Shown: positions 27,274 through 35,596 of the stretch, piece after piece
Numbering within the stretch: the stretch's first letter is position 1
Layout of the letters: each line of letters starts with the position of its first letter
Assembly: GCF_014212355.1 (NCBI RefSeq)
Contig: NZ_JACKXD010000001.1
Location: 767,143-831,142 of the forward strand
Length of the DNA stretch: 64,000 nucleotides
Source of the DNA: Halobellus ruber
Lineage (GTDB): Archaea; Halobacteriota; Halobacteria; Halobacteriales; Haloferacaceae
Direction: 5' to 3'
Position numbers and translations under genes: made by a program
Notes under the pieces: model-generated
What the model was told of the DNA's origin: nothing
Database searches by the model: none
The model's input: only the letters and a program-made list of their open reading frames with translations

Positions 27274-30200
27274 CAGATATCAACCCATTCGGCGTCTGTC
27301 GCCCTGTCCTTGATGAACTGCTTTCGTGGTTCGACAGCGTCCCCCATCAGCACCGAGAACATCTTGTCGGCGGCGGCGGCGTCCTCGACGGTGATCCGTT
27401 TTAAGATCCGGTTCTCGGGGTTCATCGTGGTCTCCCACAGCTGATCGGGGTTCATCTCCCCGAGGCCCTTGAACCGCTGGACCTGCGTGGGGTTGCCGTC
27501 GCATCTCTCCTCGACGATGCGGTCGCGTTCGGCTTCAGTCATCGCGTCGTAGGTCTCACCTCGGTATCGGATGCGGTACAGCGGCGGCTTCGCGGCGTAG
27601 ACGTAGCCCGCCTCGACCAGCGGGCGCATATGACGATACAGCAGCGTCAACAGTAGCGTCCGGATGTGGGCGCCGTCGACGTCGGCGTCCGAAAGCAGGA
27701 TGATCCGTTCGTAGCGCGCGTCGTCGATGTCGAACTCCTCGCCGACGCCCGCGCCGATCGCGGTGATCAGCGCCCGGACCTCGTCGTTCTCCAGTACCCT
27801 GTCGAGCCGGTGTTTCTCGACGTTCAGGATCTTCCCTTTGAGGGGCAGAATGGCCTGGAATCGGCGGTCTCGGCCCTGCTTGGCGCTGTTGTGGACGAAC
27901 ACCCCGGATTCGAGCGCGAAGTTGTGCGTTCCGGGCACCTCGATATCGTACACGTCTTCGGTCTCTTCGAGCGGTTCGACGGACGCGACGGAGTGGTTGT
28001 GCGCTTCGACTGCCGACACGAGTTCGTCCTCCCCGTCGAAGAACTTCTCTACCGTCGTTGATTTGGTCAGGACGTTCGGATCGGCCTTCTCGCGCCGACG
28101 TTCGTCGTAGTTCTCCAAGTCTCCGTCCGATTCGAGCACCTCCTTCATAAACGGAATCGTGTTCTCGTAGTAGGTCTCGTTGTACGCTTCCATCCGGTTC
28201 TCGCGGAACTCTTCGGTCCACTGTTCTTCGGTCTTCTTGCTCCGCCACTCTCGGAGTTCGTCGTCGTCCCACTGCTTTTCTGCCTCCTTACGACGCTTTT
28301 TGATTGCCTCCGGGTTCTCCTCGTAGTACTGCGTGACGCGTTCGGATTGCTCTTCGCGGTTCTGCTCGTCACTCCAGTACTCCCGCGCTTCCCGAGTCAG
28401 GCGCTGCCGGACGCGCTCCTGATAGTCCGGATTGTTCTCATAAAACTCCCGCCACGCGTTCCGCATAAACTGTTCGTACTCATCGTCTTCCCATTGTCCT
28501 TTAGCCTGCTCTCGCAGCACGTCTACCGTCCCTTCTTCCTGCATTCGCCGACTCATTTTTTTGCGGTACGCGTCGGACCGCTTCGTTTCCCTGGCTTTTT
28601 CCTTGGCCTCTTCGGTGTGAAGCGTTCGCTCGGCGTGTTCCCGGTGCAGTTCGAGGTGTTCGTCCTTCGGGAGGCGACGTACGTTGTCCGGTCGGTTGTT
28701 TCGCTTGTCGAAGTCGACGTGATGCTTGTGGTCGCCGTCGCTCCGCTCGTACGCGCCGTGTTCGAGGTTGTACCGGTCCGCGAGGAGGTGAGTGAACTCC
28801 CAGAAGTCGGGTGCGAACGGCTGCTTCACCATCTCGTACCCGTCGATCGTGATGTTCTCCTCGTCGGAGTCGGAATCCTTTCGATACAGCGGCATCAGTG
28901 ACTGTCCGTCGCTGAGGTTCCGGGCCTCACAGTAGCTTCCGTCGCGGAGCATAAACTCGTGATCCGGCGTACACCGGATCTCCTCACCGTTGTCGAGGGT
29001 TACCCGAACCAACTCCGCGTCCTCTTTTGTCACGCGCGGGTTCGTAATCCGTTTGATCCCGATTCGGCCGTCGTCCTGTACCGTGTAACAGTAGTGTGTT
29101 TCACCGTTCCCGTGCTCCTCGACGAGCTGCTCGAACGTGATCGACCGTCCGTCAGCGAGTGCGACCTCCGTGTCGCCGGTAAAGCAGCCGCCGGCGCTGT
29201 CGCCCTCCACCACGAACAGCTCCGCTTCCGAGGGATCGCGGCTCTGACAGTCCGCGAGTTTCCCCGGCAGCGACGTCGACTCCAGCGCCGACTTCCGCCG
29301 CGTGAGTTCCTCGGCCTGCTTTGCGGCCTTCCGCGCCTTCGCGGCCTCGACGGCCTTGTTGACGATCGCTTCGGCGGTGTCGGGGTGCTCCTCGAGGTAG
29401 GTGCCGAGCTTCTCGTGGGTGATCGACTCGACGATGCCGCGGACGTCGCTGTTGCCGAGTTTGGTCTTGGTCTGGCCCTCGAACTGCGGGTCGGGGTGCT
29501 TGATCGAAATGACCGCGGTCAGCCCCTCGCGGACGTCCTCGCCCTTCAGCGAGTCGAAGTCGCCGAGCAGGTTGCGGTCCCGCGCGTAGTCGTTGACGAC
29601 CCGCGTGAGCGCGGTCTTGAACCCGGTGAGGTGGGTGCCGCCCTCGCGGGTGTTGATGTTGTTCGCGAACGCGTGGATCGACCCCTGGAGCTCCTCGGTG
29701 GCCTGCAGCGCAACCTCGATCTGGATGTCCTCGGCGCTGTCAGCGTAGTAGATGACGTCGTCGTGGAGGACGGTCTTCGTCTCGTTGAGGTACCGGACGA
29801 ACTCCCGGATCCCGCCGTCGTACCGGAAGGACCGTTCCCGCCGTTCGGCGTCTCCCGCCTCCGCGCCCTCGTCTGCGCCGGCCTCCTCGATCAGCCGGAT
29901 CTCGACCCCGGAGTTGAGGAAGGCGAGTTCCCGAAGTCGGGACTCGAGCGTACCGAACTCGAAGTCGTTGGTCTCGAAGATGTCGGTGTCTGGCCAGAAG
30001 CGAACCGTGGTGCCCGTGTCCTCGTCGGCGTTGAGGTCGCGGACGCGCTCGAAGGCGCCCGCCTGTGGCTCCCCGTACTCGAAGCGGTCGCGCCACACCG
30101 CGCCGTCGCGTTTGATTTCGACGTCGAGTCGGCGCGAGAGGGCGTTGACCACCGAGACGCCGACCCCGTGGAGCCCGCCGGAGACCTGGTAGGACTTGTT

Positions 30201-30518
30201 GTCGAACTTCCCGCCGGCGTGGAGGACGGTCATAATGACCTCGACGGCGGGCCGGTCGTACTCCTCGTGGCTGTCGACCGGGATCCCGCGACCGTTGTCG
30301 GCGACCGACACCGACCCGTCGCCGTGGATCGTGACCTCGATCCGGTCGCAGAAGCCGGCGAGGGCCTCGTCGATCGCGTTGTCGACGACCTCGTAGACGA
30401 GGTGGTGCAACCCGCGGGAGTCCGTCGACCCGATGTACATCGCCGGACGCTTCCGGACCGCCTCCAGGCCTTCCAGTACCTGGATCTGTCCGGCTCCGTA
30501 CTCTGAATCCTGTGACAT
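27273..30518 (-). CDS. gyrB: DNA gyrase subunit B, interrupted by an in-frame intein
   Basis: A 1081-residue precursor; removal of the 433-residue intein leaves a 648-residue GyrB, the usual archaeal length. The N-extein has the GHKL ATPase motifs ([23 protein letters not shown]) and the transducer domain. The TOPRIM motif VVEGDSAGG (Glu438) is split right after its second Gly by the intein. It resumes as [19 protein letters not shown], followed by [24 protein letters not shown]. The ATG at 30518 ([17 protein letters not shown]) has the TATA-like TTTAAG 30 nt upstream; the open frame continuing to 31565 is antisense to ferredoxin and asparaginase genes. It is the first gene of gyrB-gyrA. Confidence 0.98.
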   Translation of the reverse strand: MSQDSEYGAGQIQVLEGLEAVRKRPAMYIGSTDSRGLHHLVYEVVDNAIDEALAGFCDRIEVTIHGDGSVSVADNGRGIPVDSHEEYDRPAVEVIMTVLHAGGKFDNKSYQVSGGLHGVGVSVVNALSRRLDVEIKRDGAVWRDRFEYGEPQAGAFERVRDLNADEDTGTTVRFWPDTDIFETNDFEFGTLESRLRELAFLNSGVEIRLIEEAGADEGAEAGDAERRERSFRYDGGIREFVRYLNETKTVLHDDVIYYADSAEDIQIEVALQATEELQGSIHAFANNINTREGGTHLTGFKTALTRVVNDYARDRNLLGDFDSLKGEDVREGLTAVISIKHPDPQFEGQTKTKLGNSDVRGIVESITHEKLGTYLEEHPDTAEAIVNKAVEAAKARKAAKQAEELTRRKSALESTSLPGKLADCQSRDPSEAELFVVEGDSAGGCFTGDTEVALADGRSITFEQLVEEHGNGETHYCYTVQDDGRIGIKRITNPRVTKEDAELVRVTLDNGEEIRCTPDHEFMLRDGSYCEARNLSDGQSLMPLYRKDSDSDEENITIDGYEMVKQPFAPDFWEFTHLLADRYNLEHGAYERSDGDHKHHVDFDKRNNRPDNVRRLPKDEHLELHREHAERTLHTEEAKEKARETKRSDAYRKKMSRRMQEEGTVDVLREQAKGQWEDDEYEQFMRNAWREFYENNPDYQERVRQRLTREAREYWSDEQNREEQSERVTQYYEENPEAIKKRRKEAEKQWDDDELREWRSKKTEEQWTEEFRENRMEAYNETYYENTIPFMKEVLESDGDLENYDERRREKADPNVLTKSTTVEKFFDGEDELVSAVEAHNHSVASVEPLEETEDVYDIEVPGTHNFALESGVFVHNSAKQGRDRRFQAILPLKGKILNVEKHRLDRVLENDEVRALITAIGAGVGEEFDIDDARYERIILLSDADVDGAHIRTLLLTLLYRHMRPLVEAGYVYAAKPPLYRIRYRGETYDAMTEAERDRIVEERCDGNPTQVQRFKGLGEMNPDQLWETTMNPENRILKRITVEDAAAADKMFSVLMGDAVEPRKQFIKDRATDAEWVDI
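27888..29186 (-). other. GyrB intein with HNH homing endonuclease (433 residues)
   Basis: GyrB residues 445-877. Splicing block A begins with Cys1 ([21 protein letters not shown]). Block B is RCTPDHEF (Thr73 and His76 of the intein). Block F is [17 protein letters not shown]. Block G ends VFVHN with penultimate His and terminal Asn433, and the +1 extein residue is Ser. All residues needed for protein splicing are therefore present. Intein residues 153-181 ([20 protein letters not shown] and following) form an HNH endonuclease core. Residues about 190-340 are Lys/Arg/Glu-rich repeated helices ([31 protein letters not shown]) resembling NUMOD-type DNA-binding repeats. The DNA here is visibly less G+C-rich than the exteins, in keeping with a mobile origin. 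Confidence 0.95.
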
Positions 30519-30547
30519 TGAACGTGTTTTCGTTAAGCCACCTCCAG

Positions 30548-30557
30548 CCTTAAACCC
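30548..30557 (-). promoter_or_regulatory. TATA-like promoter of gyrB-gyrA
   Basis: The minus strand reads GGGTTTAAGG here, about 30 nt before the gyrB ATG at 30518. It is the only A+T-rich hexamer near that distance in the 264-bp region shared with the divergent ferredoxin gene. Confidence 0.4.
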
Positions 30558-30782
30558 TCGCACGCGCGGGCGCGACGTGCGACAGATTCTCCCAGATTGC
30601 GGGACGTTCGTACGAACCCTCCCAGAACGGCGGTATGATCCCCCCGCCCCCGGATGCCGGTCTGTCCGCCTCGGACGATGGGAACTACCTCGCCGCACCT
30701 GGATGGCGGCGACTGCGGTCCGACTCCAGTATGCAACGCCTGCGACCGACAGCGCAAAGTCGATCGCGGGACAAACGAGCGT

Positions 30783-31127
30783 ATGAGCGACGACGACTCG
30801 GCGCCGTCCCCCAGCGACGTCGGCGACGACGCCAACGCCCCGCCGATATCGGAGAAGCCGTACAAGATCATCTTCGAGGGGAACAAGTGCATCGGCGCCG
30901 GCCGGTGTGCGGAGGTCGCCGACAACTGGGAGATGGACATCACCTCCGGGCTGGCGCGGCCGAAGTCGTACTTCATCGGCGAGGACGACCTCGACGAGAA
31001 CGTCCGCGCCGCGGAGGTCTGTCCCGCAAAGAAGGACCGCGGCGTGATCCACGTGATCGACCGCCGGAGCGACGAGGAGATCGCCCCCGACCCCCACGGC
31101 GACGGCACCCTCAGCGTCGACTGGTGA
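30783..31127 (+). CDS. Single-cluster ferredoxin, probably [3Fe-4S] type
   Basis: A 114-residue acidic protein. Only three cluster cysteines are visible: Cys36 and Cys42 in NKCIGAGRCAEV and Cys80 in EVCPAKK. The C-x5-C...CP pattern with GAGRC, instead of C-x2-C-x2-C, is that of single-cluster [3Fe-4S] ferredoxins of the Streptomyces P450-partner type. The first 20 residues and the tail are acidic and low-complexity. No P450 or oxidoreductase gene is adjacent, so its partner is unknown. The ATG at 30783 gives MSDDDSAPSPSDVG; the frame is open further upstream but is not protein-like. It stops 6 nt before the asparaginase start, so cotranscription is likely. Confidence 0.85.
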   Translation: MSDDDSAPSPSDVGDDANAPPISEKPYKIIFEGNKCIGAGRCAEVADNWEMDITSGLARPKSYFIGEDDLDENVRAAEVCPAKKDRGVIHVIDRRSDEEIAPDPHGDGTLSVDW

Positions 31128-31133
31128 CCGCTC

Positions 31134-32093
31134 GTGAGTGGACCGACTGTCCGCGTTCTGAGCACCGGCGGCACGATCGCGAGCACCCACGCCGCCGACG
31201 GGGCAAAGCCGACTCTCCCGGGCGAGGAACTGGTGGCCGCAGCCGACCTCCCGACGGATCTCGACCTCTCGGTCGAGCAGGTCTCCCAGGTTCCGGGGTT
31301 CGGGATGGACACCGACATCGTCGACGACGTAGCCTCCTATGTCCGCGACGCCGGGGCCGACGAGTCGTTCGTGGTCACCCACGGCACGGACACGATGGCG
31401 GAGTCGGCGTACTACCTCGATGCGGGGCTCGCACCCGACGCGCCGGTGGTGTTCACGGGTGCACAGCGGCGCCCCGACGAGGTGAGCGCCGACGGGCCGG
31501 CGAACCTCCGGGCCGCTGTGGCGGCCGCGACCCACCCCGAGCTCTATGAGGCCGGCGGCACCCACCTCGCGTTCAACGGGGAGCTACACGCCGCCCGCGA
31601 CGTCGTCAAATCCCACTCACACAAGCTGGAGACGTTCAGTTCTCCCGGCAAAGGCCCCGTCGCCGTCCGCAACCGGGAGGGGTTCCGGTTCCACCGCGAA
31701 CCGGGGAGCCGGTCGGCGCACGTCCCGGGGCTCGGATCCGACGCCACGGTGGCGACGGTGACGAGTGGCCTCGGCGTTGACGGCGGGCCGGTCCGTTGGG
31801 TTCTCGATGCGGTCGACGGGCTGGTCGTGGCCGGCACGGGCCTCGGCAACGTCACTGCGGAGCTGGCCGACGCGATCGACGAGGCGCTCGACGACGGGGT
31901 CCCGGTCGTGATCGCCTCGCGGTGTCACGCCGGCGGCGTCAACGGGGTGTACGGAACGGCCGGCGGCGGAAAGCGGCTTCTCGAACGCGGCGTGCTTCCG
32001 GCGGGCGACCTGCCGCCGTGGAAGGCGCGGCTGAAACTGCTGCTCGCGCTCGAAGCCGCCAACACCCCCGCGGGCGTGGCCGAATATTTCTGA
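31134..32093 (+). CDS. L-asparaginase family protein
   Basis: A 319-residue amidohydrolase. The first threonine site is in VLSTGGTIAS (Thr14) and the second catalytic motif is VVTHGTDTMAESAYYLD. FNGELHAARDVVKSHSHKLETF and VIASRCHAGGVNGVYG follow in the expected order. It would hydrolyse asparagine to aspartate and ammonia. The length and single-domain form separate it from GatD, the longer archaeal amidotransferase subunit. The start is a GTG at 31134, six bases after the ferredoxin stop, with no ribosome-binding site; translation may be coupled to the upstream gene. Next downstream is tRNA-Leu. Confidence 0.9.
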   Translation: MSGPTVRVLSTGGTIASTHAADGAKPTLPGEELVAAADLPTDLDLSVEQVSQVPGFGMDTDIVDDVASYVRDAGADESFVVTHGTDTMAESAYYLDAGLAPDAPVVFTGAQRRPDEVSADGPANLRAAVAAATHPELYEAGGTHLAFNGELHAARDVVKSHSHKLETFSSPGKGPVAVRNREGFRFHREPGSRSAHVPGLGSDATVATVTSGLGVDGGPVRWVLDAVDGLVVAGTGLGNVTAELADAIDEALDDGVPVVIASRCHAGGVNGVYGTAGGGKRLLERGVLPAGDLPPWKARLKLLLALEAANTPAGVAEYF

Positions 32094-32146
32094 GCGGAGT
32101 ACGACGGAGTCGGTTGCCGCGGCTCGCGGTCGAGCAAAACGAAACC

Positions 32147-32154
32147 ACTAACGG
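32147..32154 (+). promoter_or_regulatory. Box A-like promoter of tRNA-Leu
   Basis: ACTAACGG lies about 26-32 nt before the tRNA-Leu 5' end at 32179. The same CTTAACGG-type sequence is found about 30 nt before tRNA-Pro (minus strand, near 59430), so it is a plausible stable-RNA promoter. Confidence 0.4.
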
Positions 32155-32178
32155 TGCGTCCGCGGAAGGGTGGAACGC

Positions 32179-32263
32179 GCGGGGGTGGCTGAGCCAGGCC
32201 AAAAGCGGCGGACTTAAGATCCGCTCCCGTAGGGGTTCGTGGGTTCGAATCCCATCCCCCGCA
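32179..32263 (+). tRNA. tRNA-Leu (anticodon TAA)
   Basis: An 85-nt class II tRNA. The acceptor stem GCGGGGG pairs with CCCCCGC at 32256-32262, and discriminator A is at 32263. The anticodon stem GCGGA/TCCGC encloses the loop CTTAAGA, giving anticodon TAA (codon UUA). A long variable arm (CCCGTAGGGG) and the T arm TGGGTTCGAATCCCA complete the fold. CCA is not encoded. The last 22 nt are duplicated 98 bp downstream. Confidence 0.96.
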
Positions 32264-32339
32264 CTTGCGTGTCCGAGCGACAGCGAGGACCGCAGCCGTA
32301 CGGTGGGTTCGAGGCAGGGAGCAGCTCTGCTGCGACCGT

Positions 32340-32361
32340 GGTTCGAATCCCATCCCCCGCA
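32340..32361 (+). repeat. Duplicated tRNA-Leu 3' end (possible att remnant)
   Basis: These 22 bases are identical to 32242-32263, the T-loop side and 3' acceptor strand of tRNA-Leu. A partial T-arm-like TGGGTTCGA also occurs near 32304. A fragment matching exactly to the tRNA 3' end is the usual trace of integrase-mediated insertion and later loss, but no integrase gene is visible. A simple local duplication would also explain it. Confidence 0.75.
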
Positions 32362-32477
32362 TACCGAACCCGCGAGCCACGGTGATCGGTCCGCGTAGAT
32401 ACCAGAATGCTGTCATTCTCTGACCCGAAAGACGCCTGACCGCTGCGTTCGGACCTGCGCTCGCTACCGGCTGTATT

Positions 32478-32559
32478 CATACTGTCGGCTATAGTCCCCT
32501 GAAGAACTTCGACACCCCGGGGTGTCGAAAATCTTCACGTGGTTATAGCCAACAGTACC
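32478..32559. repeat. Dispersed palindromic element, copy 2
   Basis: A 30-22-30 layout totalling 82 bp. The left arm is 32478-32507 (starts CATACTGTCGGCTATAG), the perfect core palindrome 32508-32529, and the right arm 32530-32559 (ends TATAGCCAACAGTACC). Arms are complementary over most of their length, giving a potential hairpin of nearly 40 bp. It lies 117 bp beyond the duplicated tRNA-Leu end. Confidence 0.93.
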
Positions 32560-32642
32560 AGCCATCCTCTCCGGCTGGACGTGTCCGGAGCTCCGTTGAG
32601 CTCATCACAAAATTGATTTACTGGTTGTGTTATTGATATGAT

Positions 32643-32885
32643 GTGCCTACAAAAGCCGCTGGCTCGCATCCGGTATCCGCGTTGATAGCGTTAGTGGCTG
32701 GATCCGTCCTGTCAAAATACGTTTGGGAGTTGCTTCCCCCTGTTGGAACTGCCTCGCGAACAGTTCTCACTCTTATAAATAGTTACGTTGCAGTGCCGAC
32801 GAACTCGAAGGCGGCTGGTGCACTCGTCGTCTTCCTGAGCGTAACCGTGGTATGGGAAGTTGCACATTATATCCGCGAGCGGTAA
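32643..32885 (+). CDS. Small two-helix membrane protein (unrecognised)
   Basis: An 80-residue frame with a GTG start at 32643; an in-frame stop only three codons upstream makes this the only possible start. Two hydrophobic stretches are visible (VSALIALVAGSVLSKYVWELL and AGALVVFLSVTVVWEVAHYI), ending IRER. G+C is lower and codons less biased than in the surroundings, so it is either recently acquired or not a true gene. A T-rich segment (GATTTACTGG, near 32615) could be its promoter. It lies just downstream of palindromic copy 2. Confidence 0.45.
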   Translation: MPTKAAGSHPVSALIALVAGSVLSKYVWELLPPVGTASRTVLTLINSYVAVPTNSKAAGALVVFLSVTVVWEVAHYIRER

Positions 32886-32978
32886 CCCGTCCGCTTCGAG
32901 CGGACGCAGTTCGACCTGTCGTTGCGCCGGATTGAAACGCTCACTCGGTTCCGGCTCTCCCAGGACTTCGAGCGGGCT

Positions 32979-33071
32979 CTACCCCGACACCAGTCCGATG
33001 GCAAATCCAAGCAGGATAATGAGAAACACAAGGAGGACCCCGTAGAACATGAATCGATCGGCCCCATCCAT
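32979..33071 (-). CDS. Tiny single-helix membrane protein (30 residues)
   Basis: The frame encodes 30 residues: MDGADRFMFYGVLLVFLI, then a continuous hydrophobic helix ending IGLVSG and a TAG stop. An acidic N-cap followed by one transmembrane span and a Gly-rich end is a pattern seen in very small haloarchaeal proteins. Third codon positions favour G/C within the frame. Overlapping longer frames on both strands are Ser/Arg-rich and not protein-like. Function unknown; it faces away from the TraB-family gene at 33221. Confidence 0.5.
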   Translation of the reverse strand: MDGADRFMFYGVLLVFLIILLGFAIGLVSG

Positions 33072-33220
33072 ACCCGAAACTGGCACGCCGAGCCACAAAT
33101 GCGTTCACCTTTCGTCCGGCACCGGAGTCAACGGCCCGTCGAGCGGCCGGTCCGTTCGGCCCGACAGCCCCGTAACCGCTCTCCGACAGGAGTAAAAACC
33201 GCGCCGCGGTAGGGAGGGCA

Positions 33221-34882
33221 ATGAGTCAGGAAGCGGCCGGCGAGGGTCGCGTCCGGGTCGTCGGTACCGCACACGTCTCCGAGGAGAGCGTCCGGGAGGT
33301 CGAGGAGACGATCGAGGCCGAGCGTCCCGACATCGTTGCGGTCGAACTCGACGAGGGGCGGTACCGGCAGTTGAAGGGCGGCGAACCCGACGACATCGAG
33401 CCGGGGGATCTGCTCCGCGGCAACACCGTCTTCCAGTTCATCGCCTACTGGATGCTGTCGTACGTGCAGTCACGGCTCGGCGAGAAGTTCGACGTCACGC
33501 CCGGCGCGGACATGCTCTCGGCGGTCGAGACCGCCGAGGAGTTCGGGATCGATGTCGCGCTCGTCGACCGCGACATCAACGAGACGATGCGGCGGTTCTG
33601 GACGGCGATGGGCCCGATCGAGAAACTGCGGATGATCGGCGGACTGGCGTTCGGGATCGGCGACAGCCGCGGGGTCGGCCTCGCGGCGGGCGTCATCCTC
33701 GGACTCCTGCTGGGGCCGCTCGTGGCGATCTTCGGCGGGAGCGTCGGGCTCGATCTCGCGATTCTGTCCCGGATCACTGGCGGCGTCGTGCTCGCAGTCG
33801 GCGTCGCCGCCGCGGTGTGGCTGTTCGGCGGGTCGGTCCTCTCGGCGGCGGATCGCGCGACCGTCGCGGTGGGCGGCGGCGTGGCGATCGGCGCGGTCGC
33901 CGGTGTCGGCCTGGGCCTTGCGACACCAGTCGTCGACTCCCTCGGGCCGTTCGCCGTCCGGGGCGTCGGGAGTATGGCGCTGGGGATCCTCGGCGGCGTG
34001 GCGATCGGCGGGCTTCTGGGGCAGTTCGCCGCGGTGTTCGGGGGTGCCGACCCCCAGGACGTCGAGGAGTTCGATATGTCGGAACTCACCGACACCGACG
34101 TGGTGACCGCGATGATGGAGGAGTTCCGGCAGTTCTCCCCCGGCGGCGCCGCGGCCCTGATCGACGAACGCGACGCGTTCATCGCACACAAACTGCTCGG
34201 ACTCCGCCAGTCCGGTGCCGACGTCGTCGCGGTGGTGGGCGCGGGTCATCGTGAGGGGATCCAGCGGTACCTCGACAATCCCGAAACGCTCCCGCCGATG
34301 GATTCTCTGACCGGTACCGGCGGACGGGGGATCCCGTGGGCAAAGGTCGTCGGCACGGGGATCTCGGTCGTCGTGATCGGCTTCTTCGTCCTGCTTGCGC
34401 TGTCGTCGGCCGGCGACGACACGCTGCTCCGGCTGTTCGGGGCGTGGTTCCTGGTCAACGGGCTGTTCGCCGCGGGGTTGGCGAAAGCCGCCGGCGCGCG
34501 GTGGTCGTCGTCGCTCGTCGGCGGCGCAGTCGCGTGGATGACCTCGATCAACCCGTTTCTGGCGCCGGGGTGGTTCGCGGGGTACGTGGAACTCCAACAC
34601 AACCCGGTGAACGTCTCCGACATCGGCACGCTCAACGAGATCCTCTCCGACGAGGAACGACCGATTTCGGATCTGGTGTCGGATATGTTCGCGGTTCCGC
34701 TGTTCCGCCTGATCATGATCGTCGCCGCGACCAACGTCGGCAGCATCATCGCCTCCGCGCTGTTTGTCGCCTACCTGCTCCCGCTTTTCGCCTTGGATCT
34801 CGGCGGCGCGGCCGGGGTGACGCGGCTGCTGTTCGAGGGCGCACGAAACGGGTGGGAGATCCTCTGGGGGACGGTCGCGTGA
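33221..34882 (+). CDS. TraB/PrgY-type membrane protein (TIKI/TraB superfamily)
   Basis: A 553-residue protein. The first 150 residues are the TraB domain: RVVGTAHVSEESVREVEETI, VAVELDEGRYRQL, and a later DVVAVVGAGHREGIQRYL with conserved Gly-His. The GTAHVS and ELD motifs are the predicted active-site positions shared with erythromycin-esterase-like and TIKI proteases. Gly/Val-rich membrane helices interrupt the domain (about 140-275) and make up the C-terminus (about 375-550). Archaeal TraB proteins have no established substrate; enterococcal relatives limit pheromone signalling. The ATG at 33221 follows the ribosome-binding site GGGAGGG. The M50 peptidase gene follows closely. Confidence 0.9.
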   Translation: MSQEAAGEGRVRVVGTAHVSEESVREVEETIEAERPDIVAVELDEGRYRQLKGGEPDDIEPGDLLRGNTVFQFIAYWMLSYVQSRLGEKFDVTPGADMLSAVETAEEFGIDVALVDRDINETMRRFWTAMGPIEKLRMIGGLAFGIGDSRGVGLAAGVILGLLLGPLVAIFGGSVGLDLAILSRITGGVVLAVGVAAAVWLFGGSVLSAADRATVAVGGGVAIGAVAGVGLGLATPVVDSLGPFAVRGVGSMALGILGGVAIGGLLGQFAAVFGGADPQDVEEFDMSELTDTDVVTAMMEEFRQFSPGGAAALIDERDAFIAHKLLGLRQSGADVVAVVGAGHREGIQRYLDNPETLPPMDSLTGTGGRGIPWAKVVGTGISVVVIGFFVLLALSSAGDDTLLRLFGAWFLVNGLFAAGLAKAAGARWSSSLVGGAVAWMTSINPFLAPGWFAGYVELQHNPVNVSDIGTLNEILSDEERPISDLVSDMFAVPLFRLIMIVAATNVGSIIASALFVAYLLPLFALDLGGAAGVTRLLFEGARNGWEILWGTVA

Positions 34883-34937
34883 CCGACAACGGCGGCTTCG
34901 TACCGCCTGCGGCGACCAAACCGGAGGTGCTGTCCCG

Positions 34938-35573
34938 GTGAGCGTCTCCGGTCTCTCGTTCAGTTCGCGCGAACTCCGGGACTTAGCCCTGGCGTGGGCG
35001 GCACTCGGGGTCGCCTTTGCCATCTTCTTCGCCGGCGGCGGCCGGCGGGCCGTCGAGAGCATCCTGGGCGGCGGCGTGATCGCGCCGGTGCTTCTCAGCC
35101 TGCTGACCGCCGGCGTTGGCTTTCTCGTTCACGAACTCGCCCACAAGGTGGTGGCGGTCCGGTTCGGGCAGATCGCGGAGTTCCGCGCTGATTACGGGAT
35201 GCTGTTTCTCGCGGTCGTGAGTTCGCTCGCGGGGTTCATCTTCGCTGCCCCCGGCGCCGTCTATCACCGTGGGCGGCTGACGTCCCGCGAACACGGGCTG
35301 ATCGCGCTGGCGGGGCCGGCGGTGAACGTGGGGTTGGCGGCGCTTTTCCTGCCGGTCTTCGTCCTCGGGACGGTCCTGGGTTCGGAGTTTCTCGCCTTGA
35401 TCGGCTCGCGTGGGCTGATGATCAACCTCTTTTTGGCGGCGTTCAATATGCTTCCGTTCGGGCCCCTCGACGGCAAGACGGTTCTCGGGTGGAGCAAGGC
35501 CGTCTTCGCCGGGTTCTTCGTCCCAGCTCTGGTCCTGACGGTCGGCGCGTTCCTGCTTGGATTCGGGTTCTAA
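34938..35573 (+). CDS. M50-family site-2-protease-like membrane metalloprotease
   Basis: A 211-residue protein with about five or six transmembrane segments. Zinc-site His65-Glu66-x-x-His69 (FLVHELAHKVVAVRFG) lies in the second helix, and the third ligand is the Asp of NMLPFGPLDGKTVL near residue 185. These are the two defining motifs of intramembrane M50 proteases, here in the minimal form without PDZ or CBS domains. The GTG at 34938 is supported by GGAGGT at 34923-34928, nine bases upstream, and no ATG is suitable. It lies 55 bp after the TraB-family gene, and a shared transcript linking two putative membrane proteases is likely. Confidence 0.88.
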   Translation: MSVSGLSFSSRELRDLALAWAALGVAFAIFFAGGGRRAVESILGGGVIAPVLLSLLTAGVGFLVHELAHKVVAVRFGQIAEFRADYGMLFLAVVSSLAGFIFAAPGAVYHRGRLTSREHGLIALAGPAVNVGLAALFLPVFVLGTVLGSEFLALIGSRGLMINLFLAAFNMLPFGPLDGKTVLGWSKAVFAGFFVPALVLTVGAFLLGFGF

Positions 35574-35596
35574 TCGGCCGGGGAGAGGGCAACCGC

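Noticed and set aside
28347-28901. 184-codon frame opposite the GyrB intein
   Set aside because: Its Phe/Leu/Val richness is a by-product of the Lys/Glu-rich sense strand. The sense intein is complete, and no start signal is present.
30519-31565. N-terminal extension of gyrB by 349 codons
   Set aside because: It is antisense to the ferredoxin and asparaginase genes and not GyrB-like; GyrB naturally starts [11 protein letters not shown] at 30518, with a TATA-like box just upstream.
32300-32361. A second, degenerate tRNA gene after tRNA-Leu
   Set aside because: Only the T-arm and 3' acceptor strand are present; there is no matching 5' acceptor strand, D arm or anticodon arm.
32867-33067. 66-codon minus-strand frame overlapping the tiny membrane protein
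   Set aside because: Ser/Arg/Cys-rich with no recognisable structure; the 30-residue frame in the same place has a much better coding signal.
34879-34941. Short frame beginning GTG that overlaps the TraB-family stop
   Set aside because: It stops after 20 codons and is out of frame with the M50 gene, which has its own ribosome-binding site and GTG at 34938.
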